Part shown: piece by piece, positions 1 to 9,580 of the stretch | How the letters are laid out: each line of letters begins with the position of its first letter | How positions within the stretch are numbered: the stretch's first letter is position 1 | Source of the DNA: Nostoc foliaceum FACHB-393 | GTDB lineage: Bacteria; Cyanobacteriota; Cyanobacteriia; Cyanobacteriales; Nostocaceae | Assembly (NCBI RefSeq): GCF_014698505.1 | Contig: NZ_JACJTD010000017.1 | Location: forward strand, 83,249-147,248 | Length of the DNA: 64,000 bases | Direction: 5' to 3' | Made by a program: the position numbers and the translations under genes | The notes under the pieces: model-generated | Told to the model about the DNA's origin: nothing | Databases searched by the model: none | What the model saw: only the letters and a program-made list of their open reading frames with translations

Positions 1-1530
1 ACCACACAAAAAAACCTCAAAATTCCTAGTAAATCGGCATGGTTGCCTGACTGGAAATCTGATACAGCTTCCTTTGAATTACTATTTAAAAACGCTAGCA
101 ACCTCAACCAGCAAATTAATGTGCAGGTGCAGGGTAGAGACTGGCGAAAATGTAGTTTCAAAAAGCTTCCTGAAATTGCTAATCTCCATCTAGGAGAGAC
201 AAGTAAAGTTATACTTGATGTTAAAGCAAAACGTCCTTGGGTAGGAATCGGCAAAACTCTATTATTAGAGGCCAAATCGGAATTATCCGACCAACGTTTA
301 GGGAGTACAGACCCCGCCACGCAGACATTAGAAGTGGAGACTCTGCCAATTATACCTTTATGGCTACAGTTGGCTGCGATCGCACTTTTAGCAGCACTCT
401 TAGCATTAATACTACAACCAAGAGGTGTAATGCATACACGTTCTGTCAACTCAGTACGTTTTAGTGGCATTGGTTTATCTGTGGTCAGTGGCTCAGATGA
501 TTGCACCTTAAGACTTTGGAGAATCGGTGCTGATAGCTTAAACCCCGACGATACAGTAAGATATGCTGGGCAGCCTGTTGCATGTGATAAACCGCAACAG
601 CCTAAGGGTTTGATGGCAATTACCGATGATGCAGTACAAGTTTTACGCTTCATGCCGTTACAAAATGATCGTGCTGCTGTTGGTTTAGATAATGGGGTAA
701 TTGAACTAAGAGATATCCCTTCAGGTACAAAGATTAGCCAACTTCAAGACCTTAAAGATCCAAAAGCAAAAGGTGATCGCATTTTTGACCTAGCTTTCAC
801 CTCAAACTCACTTAACTTATTCAGCGGTTATGGCAGTGGTAAAGTTAGAGTGTGGTCAAGACCAGCCCCTAACAGCGATTTTCTGCCAGAACCGCAAGTT
901 ATCGATGTCCAAAGTACCTTGAAACTATCAGGTTTCCAAGTCCGGGCATTAAATCTCAGTCCAGATGCAAAAACTCTAGTAATTTCAGGAAATTTTAAGC
1001 GTTTCATCTTGTGGCAGTGGAATCCAACTCAGTCTGATAAACAATTCCCAGGTTTATCAGTGCAAAATCTAGAAAAACTAGACGAAAGAGTTGGGCGTGA
1101 AGACTATATTTGGGGATTGGCTTTTGTTCCTAACTCAGCAGAAAAAATTCTCGCAACCTCCGATTCTGCGGGATTCATTACGATTTGGAATTTGAATCAG
1201 TGCCAAACTCTCAAAAATCCGAATCCGCAGGAAAAAGTAAATGAACTCAATTGTTCACCACTAGACCGCTGGTCAGCATCAAAAACATCTGTGCGTAGTC
1301 TGGCATTTAGTGATGATGGTAACCTCTTAGTAAGTGGTGGCGATGATGGACGAGTAATGGTTTGGTACTTAACCCCCGAACATAAACTCGACAAAACAAA
1401 GGCAGCGGAAGGTAAAACAATTTACCAAAGCTCTAAAAAAATCAATAGTATCGACTTGAAAACTAATCAAGGAACCATGATTGTGAGTGGAAGTGAAGAT
1501 TTTCAAGTCAAACTACACCGCATCAAATAA
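1..1530 (+). CDS. WD40-repeat membrane protein, 5' partial
   Basis: The frame is open from base 1, so the gene starts to the left of the window; the first in-frame alternative start is a TTG at 43 with no ribosome site, so I treat the 5' end as missing. The visible part has a beta-rich N-terminal stretch with an RPW-x-G-x-G element near 239-256, one hydrophobic segment (about 349-420) and then WD40-type blades to the end, with typical W-D/x-[VL]-x-[VIL]-W endings such as TLRLW, IWNL and VMVWY. WD40 blades form a propeller used for protein contacts; the single membrane segment would tether it. The next gene starts 13 bases after the stop and has the same pre-membrane module, so the two probably act together. 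The specific function is not known. Confidence 0.8.
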   Translation, partial: TTQKNLKIPSKSAWLPDWKSDTASFELLFKNASNLNQQINVQVQGRDWRKCSFKKLPEIANLHLGETSKVILDVKAKRPWVGIGKTLLLEAKSELSDQRLGSTDPATQTLEVETLPIIPLWLQLAAIALLAALLALILQPRGVMHTRSVNSVRFSGIGLSVVSGSDDCTLRLWRIGADSLNPDDTVRYAGQPVACDKPQQPKGLMAITDDAVQVLRFMPLQNDRAAVGLDNGVIELRDIPSGTKISQLQDLKDPKAKGDRIFDLAFTSNSLNLFSGYGSGKVRVWSRPAPNSDFLPEPQVIDVQSTLKLSGFQVRALNLSPDAKTLVISGNFKRFILWQWNPTQSDKQFPGLSVQNLEKLDERVGREDYIWGLAFVPNSAEKILATSDSAGFITIWNLNQCQTLKNPNPQEKVNELNCSPLDRWSASKTSVRSLAFSDDGNLLVSGGDDGRVMVWYLTPEHKLDKTKAAEGKTIYQSSKKINSIDLKTNQGTMIVSGSEDFQVKLHRIK

Positions 1531-1543
1531 GGGAGTTGATAAG

Positions 1544-3853
1544 ATGCAAGCTAAATTCAATCCACTACAAGTTATTATCAACCCACCTGGAATTCAATTT
1601 GGAATGCCAGGAGATACCATTGAAATCTATGTTGTTGTGATTAATCAGGGAGACCAGAGTGCAGTTATTGACTTATATTTTGTTTTTGACGAAGTATTTC
1701 AAAATTTAACTGGTTGGTCTAGTTCTCCTAGAGAAAGTTTAGCATTAGCTCCCCAACAGAATAGCGACGAAGTAAGATTTGAGTTTCAAATCGCCACAAA
1801 TGCTCTCCCAGGAACATATGACTATACACTAGTCGTAGATTCCCCTCTACATTATCCACAAGATACTCCCATAACCTTCCCAAATCAAATTAAGGTTCTG
1901 CTAACAGAACAGACTGCAATTCGGGTGAATGACCCGACATTTTCCATTAGACCGAACACAAACCCCAACAAGCCACTAATTTTCAATCCTGGTGAACCTC
2001 TGCAAGTGGAGGTAATAGTTGACAATCGTTCTTATCTCGTAGATAGGTTCCGCTTGAGTTGCCCAGATTTAGACGATGACTGGTTTACAATTAATTATCC
2101 GGCAACTGGATACGAGGGGACAGGGTTGGTATCTGATGTTACTGCACTAGAACTCAACCCTGGTACTCAAGGTCAAATATTATTGAAATTTCACCCACCA
2201 GGAGATACCCTTGCGGGAAGCTATTCTCCAACAATCCGCTTGTATTCGGAAAACTCTCCAGACTTAGTACTGCTGGATTTGGTGTATATCCAAATTCCGA
2301 CAAATTATCGTCTAGATATAGAACTTCATACCATCTTGGGACAAGTGAGCCGTAGTCTTGGAAAGTATGAATTATCACTATCTAACCAGGGAAATATTGT
2401 CCGTGAACTGATATTAAGCTTAAAAAGTCGAGACGAAGAAGAACTATATAGTTATAAATTTGATCCTACTGAAGTAAGATTATTACCTAATAGAAGTGCT
2501 GTGGCCAATTTGACGGTTAAACCCAGACCTTGGTGGCGACGACCGTGGTTTGGTGCAGGCCTAGTGGTCAACTTTCAACTCGACATCAAAGACCCACAAA
2601 ATTTACCTTTACCTAACACATTGCCTCAGGGAACTTTGGTATGGAAACCCCGTCCTTGGTGGCAATTTATTCTATTAATTTTGGCAGTTTTGGCGTTACT
2701 AGGAGGGATAGGATTCATCATTTGGCGAATTTTAAACCCCGATCCTTTGAGATTAGAAAATTTTAGTGCCAATAACCCTCGAATTACCGAAGAGGAGGAT
2801 GAGGTAGCTCTGAAGTGGGACATTCACAATTATCAACAATTGCAAAAATTGGTTCTGACGGCTAAAGGTTCGCAACCTATTCAGCCTATTACCTATGACT
2901 TTAGCAATGGCATTCCTGAAACACTGGGTAAAGGAAGTGCTAATGAAATACCTCCTTGTCAGGTACAAGAGAAACAAGAGCTAATTTGTAGCAATGTTAA
3001 AACTGGAGTAAAAACAAAAGGGAATTATACTTTTGAGTTACAAGCCTTTTATCGTAATGGTATACAACTATTTTCTCCCAAAAACCAAGTAGCAACCCAA
3101 ACAACCCAAGTAGAAATAGCTGAAAAACAAATTGCTGAAGTACTTAGTTTCCAAGCAGATAAACCACAGTATACAAAAGGTCAAAATATTCTTTTAAGTT
3201 GGACAATTGCCCGGCCGCTATTGCTGGCGCAAGTTCAAATTGCTGGTAGTGCAGATGATGGAACATCATATGGTGAACCAATTACTTATAAATTTAATCA
3301 AGGTAATCTTGCCGACCCTAAACTTCAAAAGCTATGTACACAACAAAATCAACAACTGCGATGTACAAATATTCCTCTACCAGCATATAAAGCGGGAAAC
3401 TTCGCATTTGAAATCAAAGCTTTTCCTAATAACGGGAGTGAGAAAATTAGTTCTAAAAAGACTGAATCAAAAATTGGAATATTACCGAAACCATTTAAGA
3501 TTGTCTCTTTTAGAATCAACGGTAGTGAGCAACCAAATCTAGTTCTTAACGAAGGAGAATCTGCTACTCTGAGTTGGAGAGTAGAGGGAGAAAATATTCA
3601 GGTCAAACTTCTGCCATACGGCAATGATGTTAAACCAGTTGACTCAATAAAGCTTCCAGTAAATCAAGCCTTCCCGTCTCAAATCGGACTACTAGTGAAT
3701 GATATATCTGGTAAGCAACAACCCCAGCAAAGAGGATTTGCAATCACAGTGCTCAAAAAAGTAGAGCCTACTCCTATACCTAGCATTAACCCAATGGTGC
3801 CTACTCTGCCACCTAGCAATAGTTCATTTAAAACTCCTTTACCCCTGAGGTAA
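1544..3853 (+). CDS. Membrane-anchored Ig/NEW3-like (COG1470-type) protein
   Basis: I chose the ATG at 1544 because GGGAG lies about 8 bases upstream; the longer ATG frame from 1487 would overlap the preceding gene. The protein is 769 aa. The first ~370 residues are repeated beta-sandwich segments resembling NEW3/COG1470 domains (for example INQGDQSAVIDLYF and LSNQGNIVRELIL). A W-rich KPRPWW motif occurs twice just before one strong transmembrane helix (about residues 372-395). After the helix there are further Ig-like segments and a proline-rich tail ending in TPLPLR. There are no catalytic motifs. The layout suggests a structural or adhesion/scaffold role with the WD40 neighbour. Function unknown. 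Confidence 0.8.
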   Translation: MQAKFNPLQVIINPPGIQFGMPGDTIEIYVVVINQGDQSAVIDLYFVFDEVFQNLTGWSSSPRESLALAPQQNSDEVRFEFQIATNALPGTYDYTLVVDSPLHYPQDTPITFPNQIKVLLTEQTAIRVNDPTFSIRPNTNPNKPLIFNPGEPLQVEVIVDNRSYLVDRFRLSCPDLDDDWFTINYPATGYEGTGLVSDVTALELNPGTQGQILLKFHPPGDTLAGSYSPTIRLYSENSPDLVLLDLVYIQIPTNYRLDIELHTILGQVSRSLGKYELSLSNQGNIVRELILSLKSRDEEELYSYKFDPTEVRLLPNRSAVANLTVKPRPWWRRPWFGAGLVVNFQLDIKDPQNLPLPNTLPQGTLVWKPRPWWQFILLILAVLALLGGIGFIIWRILNPDPLRLENFSANNPRITEEEDEVALKWDIHNYQQLQKLVLTAKGSQPIQPITYDFSNGIPETLGKGSANEIPPCQVQEKQELICSNVKTGVKTKGNYTFELQAFYRNGIQLFSPKNQVATQTTQVEIAEKQIAEVLSFQADKPQYTKGQNILLSWTIARPLLLAQVQIAGSADDGTSYGEPITYKFNQGNLADPKLQKLCTQQNQQLRCTNIPLPAYKAGNFAFEIKAFPNNGSEKISSKKTESKIGILPKPFKIVSFRINGSEQPNLVLNEGESATLSWRVEGENIQVKLLPYGNDVKPVDSIKLPVNQAFPSQIGLLVNDISGKQQPQQRGFAITVLKKVEPTPIPSINPMVPTLPPSNSSFKTPLPLR

Positions 3854-4036
3854 CTTTTTGGGCGATGTAAAATGCAGAGATTAAAGTTGAAGACTGCTTC
3901 TAAAATCATCTTGTAAGCTTCTGCTACCGGAGAATACGAATTTTGCGGTGTTCGAAGTCTCTGCTGGAGTAGCTAATTATTGCTTGTTTTAGGTCTTTCA
4001 TAATCTATTTAATTCCTGCAAAAAGCTTTTGCTAAC

Positions 4037-5239
4037 TCAATTCCTATTTTTCTGAAAAGCTCGGCGTCTGCGCCCATTTTCAAACAGGGGTTTTCGCAAC
4101 GGTACTATCTCCGCTTCGCTACTTTCGCGTGCTACCCGAATCAACAACCCAGCAGCTATCAAGCTGGCAATCATGGAATTACCACCATAACTAAACATGG
4201 GCAAAGGTAAGCCAGTAGTCGGTAGAGAACCTGTAGCAACACCTACATGGAGCAATGATTGTCCTACCATCAAAATAGTCACACCGATCGCTACCAATCG
4301 ATGTACTGTATTTTTAGCCTTCAGCGCCACAATTAATCCGAGAGTGGCGAATGTAGCTAAAAGTGCCAACAACACCATACTGCCGATAAAGCCAAACTCT
4401 TCAGCGAACACCGCAAAAATAAAATCTGTATCCTGAATTGGTAAATAAAATAGTTTTTGTTGAGAAAGCCCAAATCCAGAACCCCAAGTTCTACCAGAAC
4501 CCACCGCTAGTAGACTTTGCACCAACTGGTAGCCATCTCCTGTAGCATCCGCCCACGGATTGAGGAATGACATCACCCGTTTACGTTGATACTCTTTAAT
4601 ACTAATACTTAGTATTGCCAGCATCACTCCACCAATTGCTGTTCCTCCCAGATACTTGTAAGGTAATCCAGCTGCTAGAGCAATTAGCCAAATAGTCATA
4701 CCGCAAAGTGCTGTTGTACTCAAGTTAGGCTGGGCAATAATTCCTAAAAGTACTAAACCGAAAATACCCAACCAAGCCAAGCGAACCCGCCAACTGATTC
4801 GTTCCCACTGACCAAAAAGCCGCGCACTTTGCAGCACCAAAAAGGGTTTAATTAATTCTGAAGGTTGAATCGGAATTGGTCCAATTGCTATCCAACGTGC
4901 TGCGTCAAAAGCCTTCTTTCCCAATCCTGGGATCAGCGTAATGAAAATTAACGTCAAAAACAATAATAAAAACCAATGAGATAGTCTCAAAATTTTCTGC
5001 AATGGCAAATTAACAATAATATTGAATCCGATTAAGGAAACTAAGACCCAAAGCAGTTGACGCTTAAAGTAGTACAACCCATCATCATGACGGGAGTCAG
5101 CAACGGGATAGGATGCTGAAAATAGCATGATCAAGCCGACAAACAGCCAAATCAACGTTAACCAGCGCAACAACCGCGCTTCTAAGGCCCAGTTGGAGAC
5201 TGAACTATCAAAAATTGGAATCAGGCGGCGTAGATTCAC
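4037..5239 (-). CDS. ftsW: FtsW/RodA/SpoVE-family peptidoglycan glycosyltransferase, FtsW type
   Basis: A 400-aa polytopic SEDS protein. SEDS proteins polymerise lipid II into glycan strands together with a class b PBP; FtsW serves the divisome. Family hallmarks are present: the PSEL-IKP motif (IQPSELIKPF), the large loop with GSGFGLSQQKLFYLP, the acidic-rich QDTDFIFAVFAEEFGF segment and the C-terminal GLPLPMFSYGGNSM motif. The start is GTG at 5239. Length and the long N-terminal extension before helix 1 fit cyanobacterial FtsW better than RodA, but that distinction is by resemblance only. The gene is convergent with the upstream Ig-like gene and stands alone, with a repeat-rich spacer upstream. 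Confidence 0.93.
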   Translation of the reverse strand: MNLRRLIPIFDSSVSNWALEARLLRWLTLIWLFVGLIMLFSASYPVADSRHDDGLYYFKRQLLWVLVSLIGFNIIVNLPLQKILRLSHWFLLLFLTLIFITLIPGLGKKAFDAARWIAIGPIPIQPSELIKPFLVLQSARLFGQWERISWRVRLAWLGIFGLVLLGIIAQPNLSTTALCGMTIWLIALAAGLPYKYLGGTAIGGVMLAILSISIKEYQRKRVMSFLNPWADATGDGYQLVQSLLAVGSGRTWGSGFGLSQQKLFYLPIQDTDFIFAVFAEEFGFIGSMVLLALLATFATLGLIVALKAKNTVHRLVAIGVTILMVGQSLLHVGVATGSLPTTGLPLPMFSYGGNSMIASLIAAGLLIRVARESSEAEIVPLRKPLFENGRRRRAFQKNRN

Positions 5240-5587
5240 GATCAGTACAGGTAAAAAGTTAGGAATTAGGAGTTAGCAATAAAACTCATAAATCATAACT
5301 TATAACTTATAAGTAGGCTTTACAACCAAAAATATTAGAGTTGTCAACTTCAATACACTGCTAGTTCAATAATTTCTGACCAATTACGTTGGCTATGTGC
5401 GCTGTACCTTTACGGAGAAGCAAGCTAGCAAGAGTATCTGTCTGCGACACGTTGCGCGTTTGCGTAGCATCCCACAGGGAACTTAGAAAAGGTATCGCTA
5501 TGCGGCAATCAATGAGCAGATTTACAAAAAAACAGTAATTTATAGAAAAATTCAGAATTCAGAGAAAACTATGAATCCAAGGCTTCC
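5240..5587. other. Repeat-rich spacer upstream of ftsW
   Basis: This 348-base gap has no gene. It holds a run of AAGTTAGGAATTAGGAGTTAG-like and ATAACTTATAACTTATAAG-like short repeats (about 5253-5315) and a GC-rich GTTGCGCGTTTGCGTAGCATCCCAC-like stretch near 5451-5478, which resembles interspersed repeats seen in Nostoc-type genomes. A ftsW promoter should lie here but no clear box can be assigned. Confidence 0.5.
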
Positions 5588-7093
5588 TTAGATCACAGAA
5601 GGTGTTGAGTCCCAATCACCCACTGTAAGCATTGCTGAATTTTGACAATTCATAAAACTCAACGATTTGACACAATTAACTGCTTGTCTGTCCATAGACA
5701 AGGGAATTTCAATCCAGAACTCAGTTCCTTGTCCAGGTTCTGATACACATCTTAGTGTTCCCCCATGTTTTTCAACTACAATCTGATAGCTAATTGATAA
5801 GCCTAATCCTGTACCCTTACCTACAGGCTTAGTTGTGAAAAATGGATTAAACAGTCGCTCCTTAACTGCTTCTGTCATTCCTGAACCATTATCAGCAATT
5901 CGGATCACACAGTTAGTTTCTATGACTTCCGTAGTAATTGTAATTGTATTAGGATTAGCATGAATTTCTGCGATCGCGCGTTTACTGTTATAGTTTTCGA
6001 GCGCATCGATTGCATTACTAATAATATTCATGAATACTTGATTTAGTTGACCAGCGTAGCAATCTACTAAAGGCAAATTCCCATAATTTTTAACTAATTT
6101 TATACCAGTATTATCAACACTATTCTTAAACCGATTCTGTAAAATCAGCAAAGTACTATCCAGCCCTTGGTGAATATCAACTCTTTTCTTCTCTGCTTCA
6201 TCAAGACGAGAGAAATTCCGCAGGGACAAGACAATTTCAGAGATCCGTTCGGCTCCTACTTGCATCGAATTTAGGATTTTGGGTAAATCATCTAGTAAAA
6301 AATCTAACTCAATTTCCTTAATATATTCTTGAATTTCTGGCACAGAATTGGCATAAAACTGCTGGTAAAGAACCACAAGTTTTAGCAGGGACTGTGTATA
6401 ATCTTTTGCATATTTCAAATTCCCGTAAATAAAGTTAACGGGGTTGTTAATTTCGTGAGCAACTCCCGCAACCAACTGTCCTAAACTGGACATTTTCTCA
6501 GCCTGAACTAATTGGGCTTGAGTTTGCTGTAGTTCCCGAAGCGATTTTTCCAATTTTTTAGCCTGAGCCTCAGCAATTTCTGCTAAATTCTCCTTAATTT
6601 GTAGCGCACTCCGTAGTTGTGCCCTTTGCTGTTTTAGTTCGCTTGTCAACTTTTTGGCATCAGTTAAAGCGGTGTTCTGAGCTTGCAGTAAAAACAGGAA
6701 ATCAACAATTGGGTCGTGAATCGCAAAATCTTTGAGTTTGATACCCAGTGGAGCCAAGCTAGTCGTATCTGTAATCCAGGGAGAACCTAAAAAAAATATT
6801 ACCTCCTGCTCTGGTTGATACATCATCTGGCCCTTGAGCTGCATTCCATTGTGAATAAACTCTAATATGAACAGGGCACGAGACTGTTTACCAATAGCAT
6901 CAAAATCGACCAAAATTTTTGGGCGATTAATCTGGAAATGCTTCTCAATCAATTTACCAACTAATGGTTCAGGACTAATGCGCCCTAATACATCACCAGC
7001 TTGTACAATTTCCCGATTACGGCTAAAGGCAAAATGGAAAGGAAAAGCTTTCGCCAGTAACTCTGGTGAAAGCGTCAGGTGAGGAGGAGACAT
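5588..7093 (-). CDS. H-NOX-associated sensor histidine kinase (HNOBA-HisKA-HATPase)
   Basis: A 501-aa soluble kinase. Residues ~15-135 match the H-NOX-associated (HNOBA) domain; ~140-200 are a coiled coil rich in Q/E/K; the HisKA box contains VAGVAHEINNP with phospho-acceptor H213; the ATPase has an N box (NIISNAIDALE), a G1 box (ADNGSGM) and a G2 box (GKGTGLGLS). There are no membrane segments, so it acts in the cytosol. The start codon is 10 bases after the stop of the H-NOX gene, so the two are cotranscribed. In known H-NOX/kinase pairs, NO binding to the heme protein controls kinase autophosphorylation. No response regulator lies next to it, so the output must be encoded elsewhere. Confidence 0.92.
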   Translation of the reverse strand: MSPPHLTLSPELLAKAFPFHFAFSRNREIVQAGDVLGRISPEPLVGKLIEKHFQINRPKILVDFDAIGKQSRALFILEFIHNGMQLKGQMMYQPEQEVIFFLGSPWITDTTSLAPLGIKLKDFAIHDPIVDFLFLLQAQNTALTDAKKLTSELKQQRAQLRSALQIKENLAEIAEAQAKKLEKSLRELQQTQAQLVQAEKMSSLGQLVAGVAHEINNPVNFIYGNLKYAKDYTQSLLKLVVLYQQFYANSVPEIQEYIKEIELDFLLDDLPKILNSMQVGAERISEIVLSLRNFSRLDEAEKKRVDIHQGLDSTLLILQNRFKNSVDNTGIKLVKNYGNLPLVDCYAGQLNQVFMNIISNAIDALENYNSKRAIAEIHANPNTITITTEVIETNCVIRIADNGSGMTEAVKERLFNPFFTTKPVGKGTGLGLSISYQIVVEKHGGTLRCVSEPGQGTEFWIEIPLSMDRQAVNCVKSLSFMNCQNSAMLTVGDWDSTPSVI

Positions 7094-7103
7094 GCTACTT
7101 CAC

Positions 7104-7655
7104 TCAATTTGGTTTATAAATCACTAAAAATTCATCATGTTCAGCACCATCATCTCGACTCTGGGTCTGGGTAATATGAACTTCTGTATCAAACCTGGTT
7201 CCCAACCCCTTGACTAGTCCAAGAATCATTGGCGTTAGCCCTTCTCTATCAGAGCGATAATGTAGGCTCAAAGAATTTTCCTCCATATCAGTACACTCAA
7301 ATGATGGAGGCTGAAGTTTAGGAAAACTAACTCCTACACGAGCATGAAGATTATCAAGATTTTCTAAAAACTCAGGGAGTGCATCTCCGCTCATATCCAT
7401 CATTTCGCCATAGCCTTCTTGAGCTGTGTACTGAACCCAGAATTCGCCAAAAGCTTGCATAATCTCTGAGGGAGATAGACCGAGAACGACACTAGCAGCT
7501 TTTACCAGCCTGTGGGTGATGTCATCGGGATAGCCTTCCATACTGAGGAAAACATCTACATCTACCTCTGCTTTGTGCTTAATTTCTTTCCAAGTCTCTT
7601 CGCCAAAGCGACTGCACACCATGTCTTGAATCGCCTTGTTCACTAATCCGTACAT
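7104..7655 (-). CDS. H-NOX heme nitric oxide/oxygen-binding sensor
   Basis: A 183-aa HNOB-domain protein close in length and sequence to the Nostoc H-NOX that has been studied structurally. Heme contacts are visible: the proximal ligand H104 in NLDNLHARVG, and the Y-x-S-x-R propionate clamp as Y133/S135/R137. W73 in FGEFWVQYT corresponds to the distal tryptophan of Nostoc H-NOX, and the distal tyrosine associated with stable O2 binding is not evident, which suggests a NO/CO rather than an O2 sensor. I chose ATG 7655 because AGGAGG precedes it at proper spacing; an in-frame GTG at 7676 would add seven residues before the conserved MYGLVNKAIQDM start. It heads an operon with the HNOBA kinase. 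Confidence 0.95.
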   Translation of the reverse strand: MYGLVNKAIQDMVCSRFGEETWKEIKHKAEVDVDVFLSMEGYPDDITHRLVKAASVVLGLSPSEIMQAFGEFWVQYTAQEGYGEMMDMSGDALPEFLENLDNLHARVGVSFPKLQPPSFECTDMEENSLSLHYRSDREGLTPMILGLVKGLGTRFDTEVHITQTQSRDDGAEHDEFLVIYKPN

Positions 7656-8090
7656 GGAAGCCTCCTCTTGCTGCACCTAATTTTGCTTTGTGAATTTGCC
7701 CAAGACTTGACAACTAATTCTTTAAAAGGGTTATTTAAATGACACAATTTTTTGTAGACAAACCTTGAAATGTTTTATTACAGCTTTAAAAGCCGAAAAA
7801 ATAGGGGAAAACTGTTCACATTTTAATGCTACAAATCCTTGTTGTGGTAACCGTATTTTCACTTATTGCTTTTACCCACTACCTTGTCAAGCTATAGGAA
7901 TCCGCTTTAATTTTTGAACTTATTAGACTTAACAGGCAATAGGTAAGAAAGCAATAAGGCATTTTGAGTTGTACGGAGTTTTTTCAAAAATTAAATATGA
8001 GTCCTATAGTTTGGAGGTTTTGTAGTAAGCACTTTAGTTCTTACTACAAACTTGCTTACCCATCAATTTGAACTTAACAAACTACTGTAT
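7656..8090. other. Spacer upstream of the H-NOX operon
   Basis: This 435-base gap has no convincing gene. It must hold the H-NOX promoter on the minus strand, though no clear -10/-35 pair is assignable. A hairpin repeat at 8019-8050 is listed separately. Confidence 0.5.
8019..8050. repeat. Perfect 11-bp inverted repeat, possible terminator for the oxidase gene
   Basis: TTTGTAGTAAG (8019-8029) pairs exactly with CTTACTACAAA (8040-8050) around a 10-base loop. The GTAGTAAGCACTTTAG core resembles a dispersed palindromic repeat of Nostoc-type genomes. It lies about 40 bases downstream of the minus-strand stop at 8091 and could end that transcript, but no long U-run follows on that strand. Confidence 0.6.
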
Positions 8091-8819
8091 TTATGCATCA
8101 AAAGGCAGCCAGGAATCAGTATAAAAGCCATATTTAGAGATTTGACGCTGAATTCCGTTAAAAAATTGAACACGAGCATCCATAGCTTCTGCGATAGCCA
8201 GCTTGATCTTTATATCCTCTTCATTCATGGTTATTCGAGGTTCAATTACTGCTGCTAGCTTTGCTGCATGACTATCATCCACATCAATATGGACTTCAAA
8301 AAAGATCAGCGATTCTTTGGGTAAGGGAGTAGCGCCGACAATTCCTTTATATAGCTGCGTGTACAGTGAGCTAACAATCCCTTCGGAAGCATAACAGACA
8401 GCACCCAGTGCAGCTAAATAGCCGTACTTATGTGGCATCCGCAAGTAGGTTTCAATAAGGGCGAGAGTTTCAGGTGCAGTGGGCAGTGCTGTCAGAGTTT
8501 CGTCGTGGATACCAAGTGCGCGGGTAAATTTACGAAATAATTCCGGGTGGGACTGAGTTGTATCTCCCTGTCCCATTTCGTCAAATAGATTTTCTAAGAT
8601 GACTAACTGACTACTTTCATCTTGACAGCAAGACAAAATACTAGCCAAGATACGATTAAATTCTTTGGAGAATTTGTACATCTGAACAGCTAGTACCTGT
8701 ACGTCTGGTAAAAATAAATTTCCAGTTCGACAGCGGATGAGAAACTCATGATTCCATAGAGGATGATTAACCGTTATGTCACGGAAGGAATCTGTCACTA
8801 AAGAAGATGTCTGTATCAT
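8091..8819 (-). CDS. Heme-oxygenase-like diiron oxidase (HDO / iron-containing redox enzyme family)
   Basis: A 242-aa all-alpha protein of the TenA/PqqC/HDO fold. The six-ligand pattern of HDO enzymes is visible: E81 and H91 in DEMGQGDTTQSHPELF, E146 in ASEGIVSSLY, and H177, D181, H184 in FEVHIDVDDSHA. The H-x3-D-x2-H spacing matches that of the chlamydial CADD protein. HDO enzymes use two irons and O2 for N-oxygenation, C-C cleavage or self-sacrificing chemistry; the substrate here cannot be read. The start overlaps the methyltransferase stop by four bases (ATGA), so the two are translationally coupled and probably act on the same small molecule. Confidence 0.85.
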   Translation of the reverse strand: MIQTSSLVTDSFRDITVNHPLWNHEFLIRCRTGNLFLPDVQVLAVQMYKFSKEFNRILASILSCCQDESSQLVILENLFDEMGQGDTTQSHPELFRKFTRALGIHDETLTALPTAPETLALIETYLRMPHKYGYLAALGAVCYASEGIVSSLYTQLYKGIVGATPLPKESLIFFEVHIDVDDSHAAKLAAVIEPRITMNEEDIKIKLAIAEAMDARVQFFNGIQRQISKYGFYTDSWLPFDA

Positions 8820-9580
8820 CGTGATATTTGTAGGGCTAGATGGAGTGGTTGGTCGACTAAGGGGCTAAAAAATGATTCATCTATTGCGATATGTTCTGGA
8901 GTCACACGCAATTCTTGTAAGAATGGCATCGTATTGAAGCCAGCAATTTTAAGAGCATTAAAGTAATCCTCAAGAGTTTTGTGAATCAATTGCACATTTA
9001 GCCAAGAGCCGTCTCGTTTCCAAATCCGACCAGGAAACTGCTGATCTCGCTTGCTGAAATAGCCTGCACCCTCAACTTGAAAATAAAACGGATATGCTGC
9101 TTCCCGCATATATGGAAAAGATGGATGGGGAACGCTGAATACAAATCGACCGCCTGGACGAAGAATGCGTGCAACTTCTGTCATGCATTCTTGGGTCTGA
9201 GCAATTGTCAAATAGTTAAATAGAAAAACTGCAACAACTAGATCAATTTCGCCATCATCAAACTGCTTGAGATTAGTAGCACATCCTACTTCATAGCTAA
9301 TACCCAACGCATTTTCTACTTCTTGCAAGTTTGCTGCTGCAATCATTCCTTGGGAAAGGTCTATTCCATGCACCTGTGCAGCGCCACGTCGGCGTAATTC
9401 TCGACTGCAATAACCTTCACCACAACCTATATCGAGTACTCGCACCCCAGCAACAGGCTCACAAAGCTCTAGTACAAAAGGGCGTGCTGTAAAGTCTGAT
9501 AGGGAAGTAGGTTCTCCTCTAATCCACTCTGATGCTGTGTGGTTATATAATTTTTGAGTTGAGATTTTGTGATTTGACAT
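8816..9580 (-). CDS. Class I SAM-dependent methyltransferase
   Basis: About 254 aa with a Rossmann methyltransferase core: motif I VRVLDIGCGEGYCSREL, an acidic residue at the end of strand 2 (GIDLS), motif II around DLVVAVFLFNYL and motif III near RILRPGGRFVFSVPHPSFP. It resembles the UbiE/COQ5-like methyltransf_11 group; the substrate is unknown. I chose the ATG at 9580, where family resemblance begins; an in-frame start at 9673 would add 31 unusual residues. Neither has a good ribosome site. It is the first gene of a two-gene unit with the diiron oxidase. Confidence 0.85.
   Translation of the reverse strand: MSNHKISTQKLYNHTASEWIRGEPTSLSDFTARPFVLELCEPVAGVRVLDIGCGEGYCSRELRRRGAAQVHGIDLSQGMIAAANLQEVENALGISYEVGCATNLKQFDDGEIDLVVAVFLFNYLTIAQTQECMTEVARILRPGGRFVFSVPHPSFPYMREAAYPFYFQVEGAGYFSKRDQQFPGRIWKRDGSWLNVQLIHKTLEDYFNALKIAGFNTMPFLQELRVTPEHIAIDESFFSPLVDQPLHLALQISR

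Noticed and set aside
1487..1543. Longer ATG start for the Ig-like gene
   Set aside because: It would overlap the end of the WD40 gene in another frame, and the ATG at 1544 has a proper GGGAG site.
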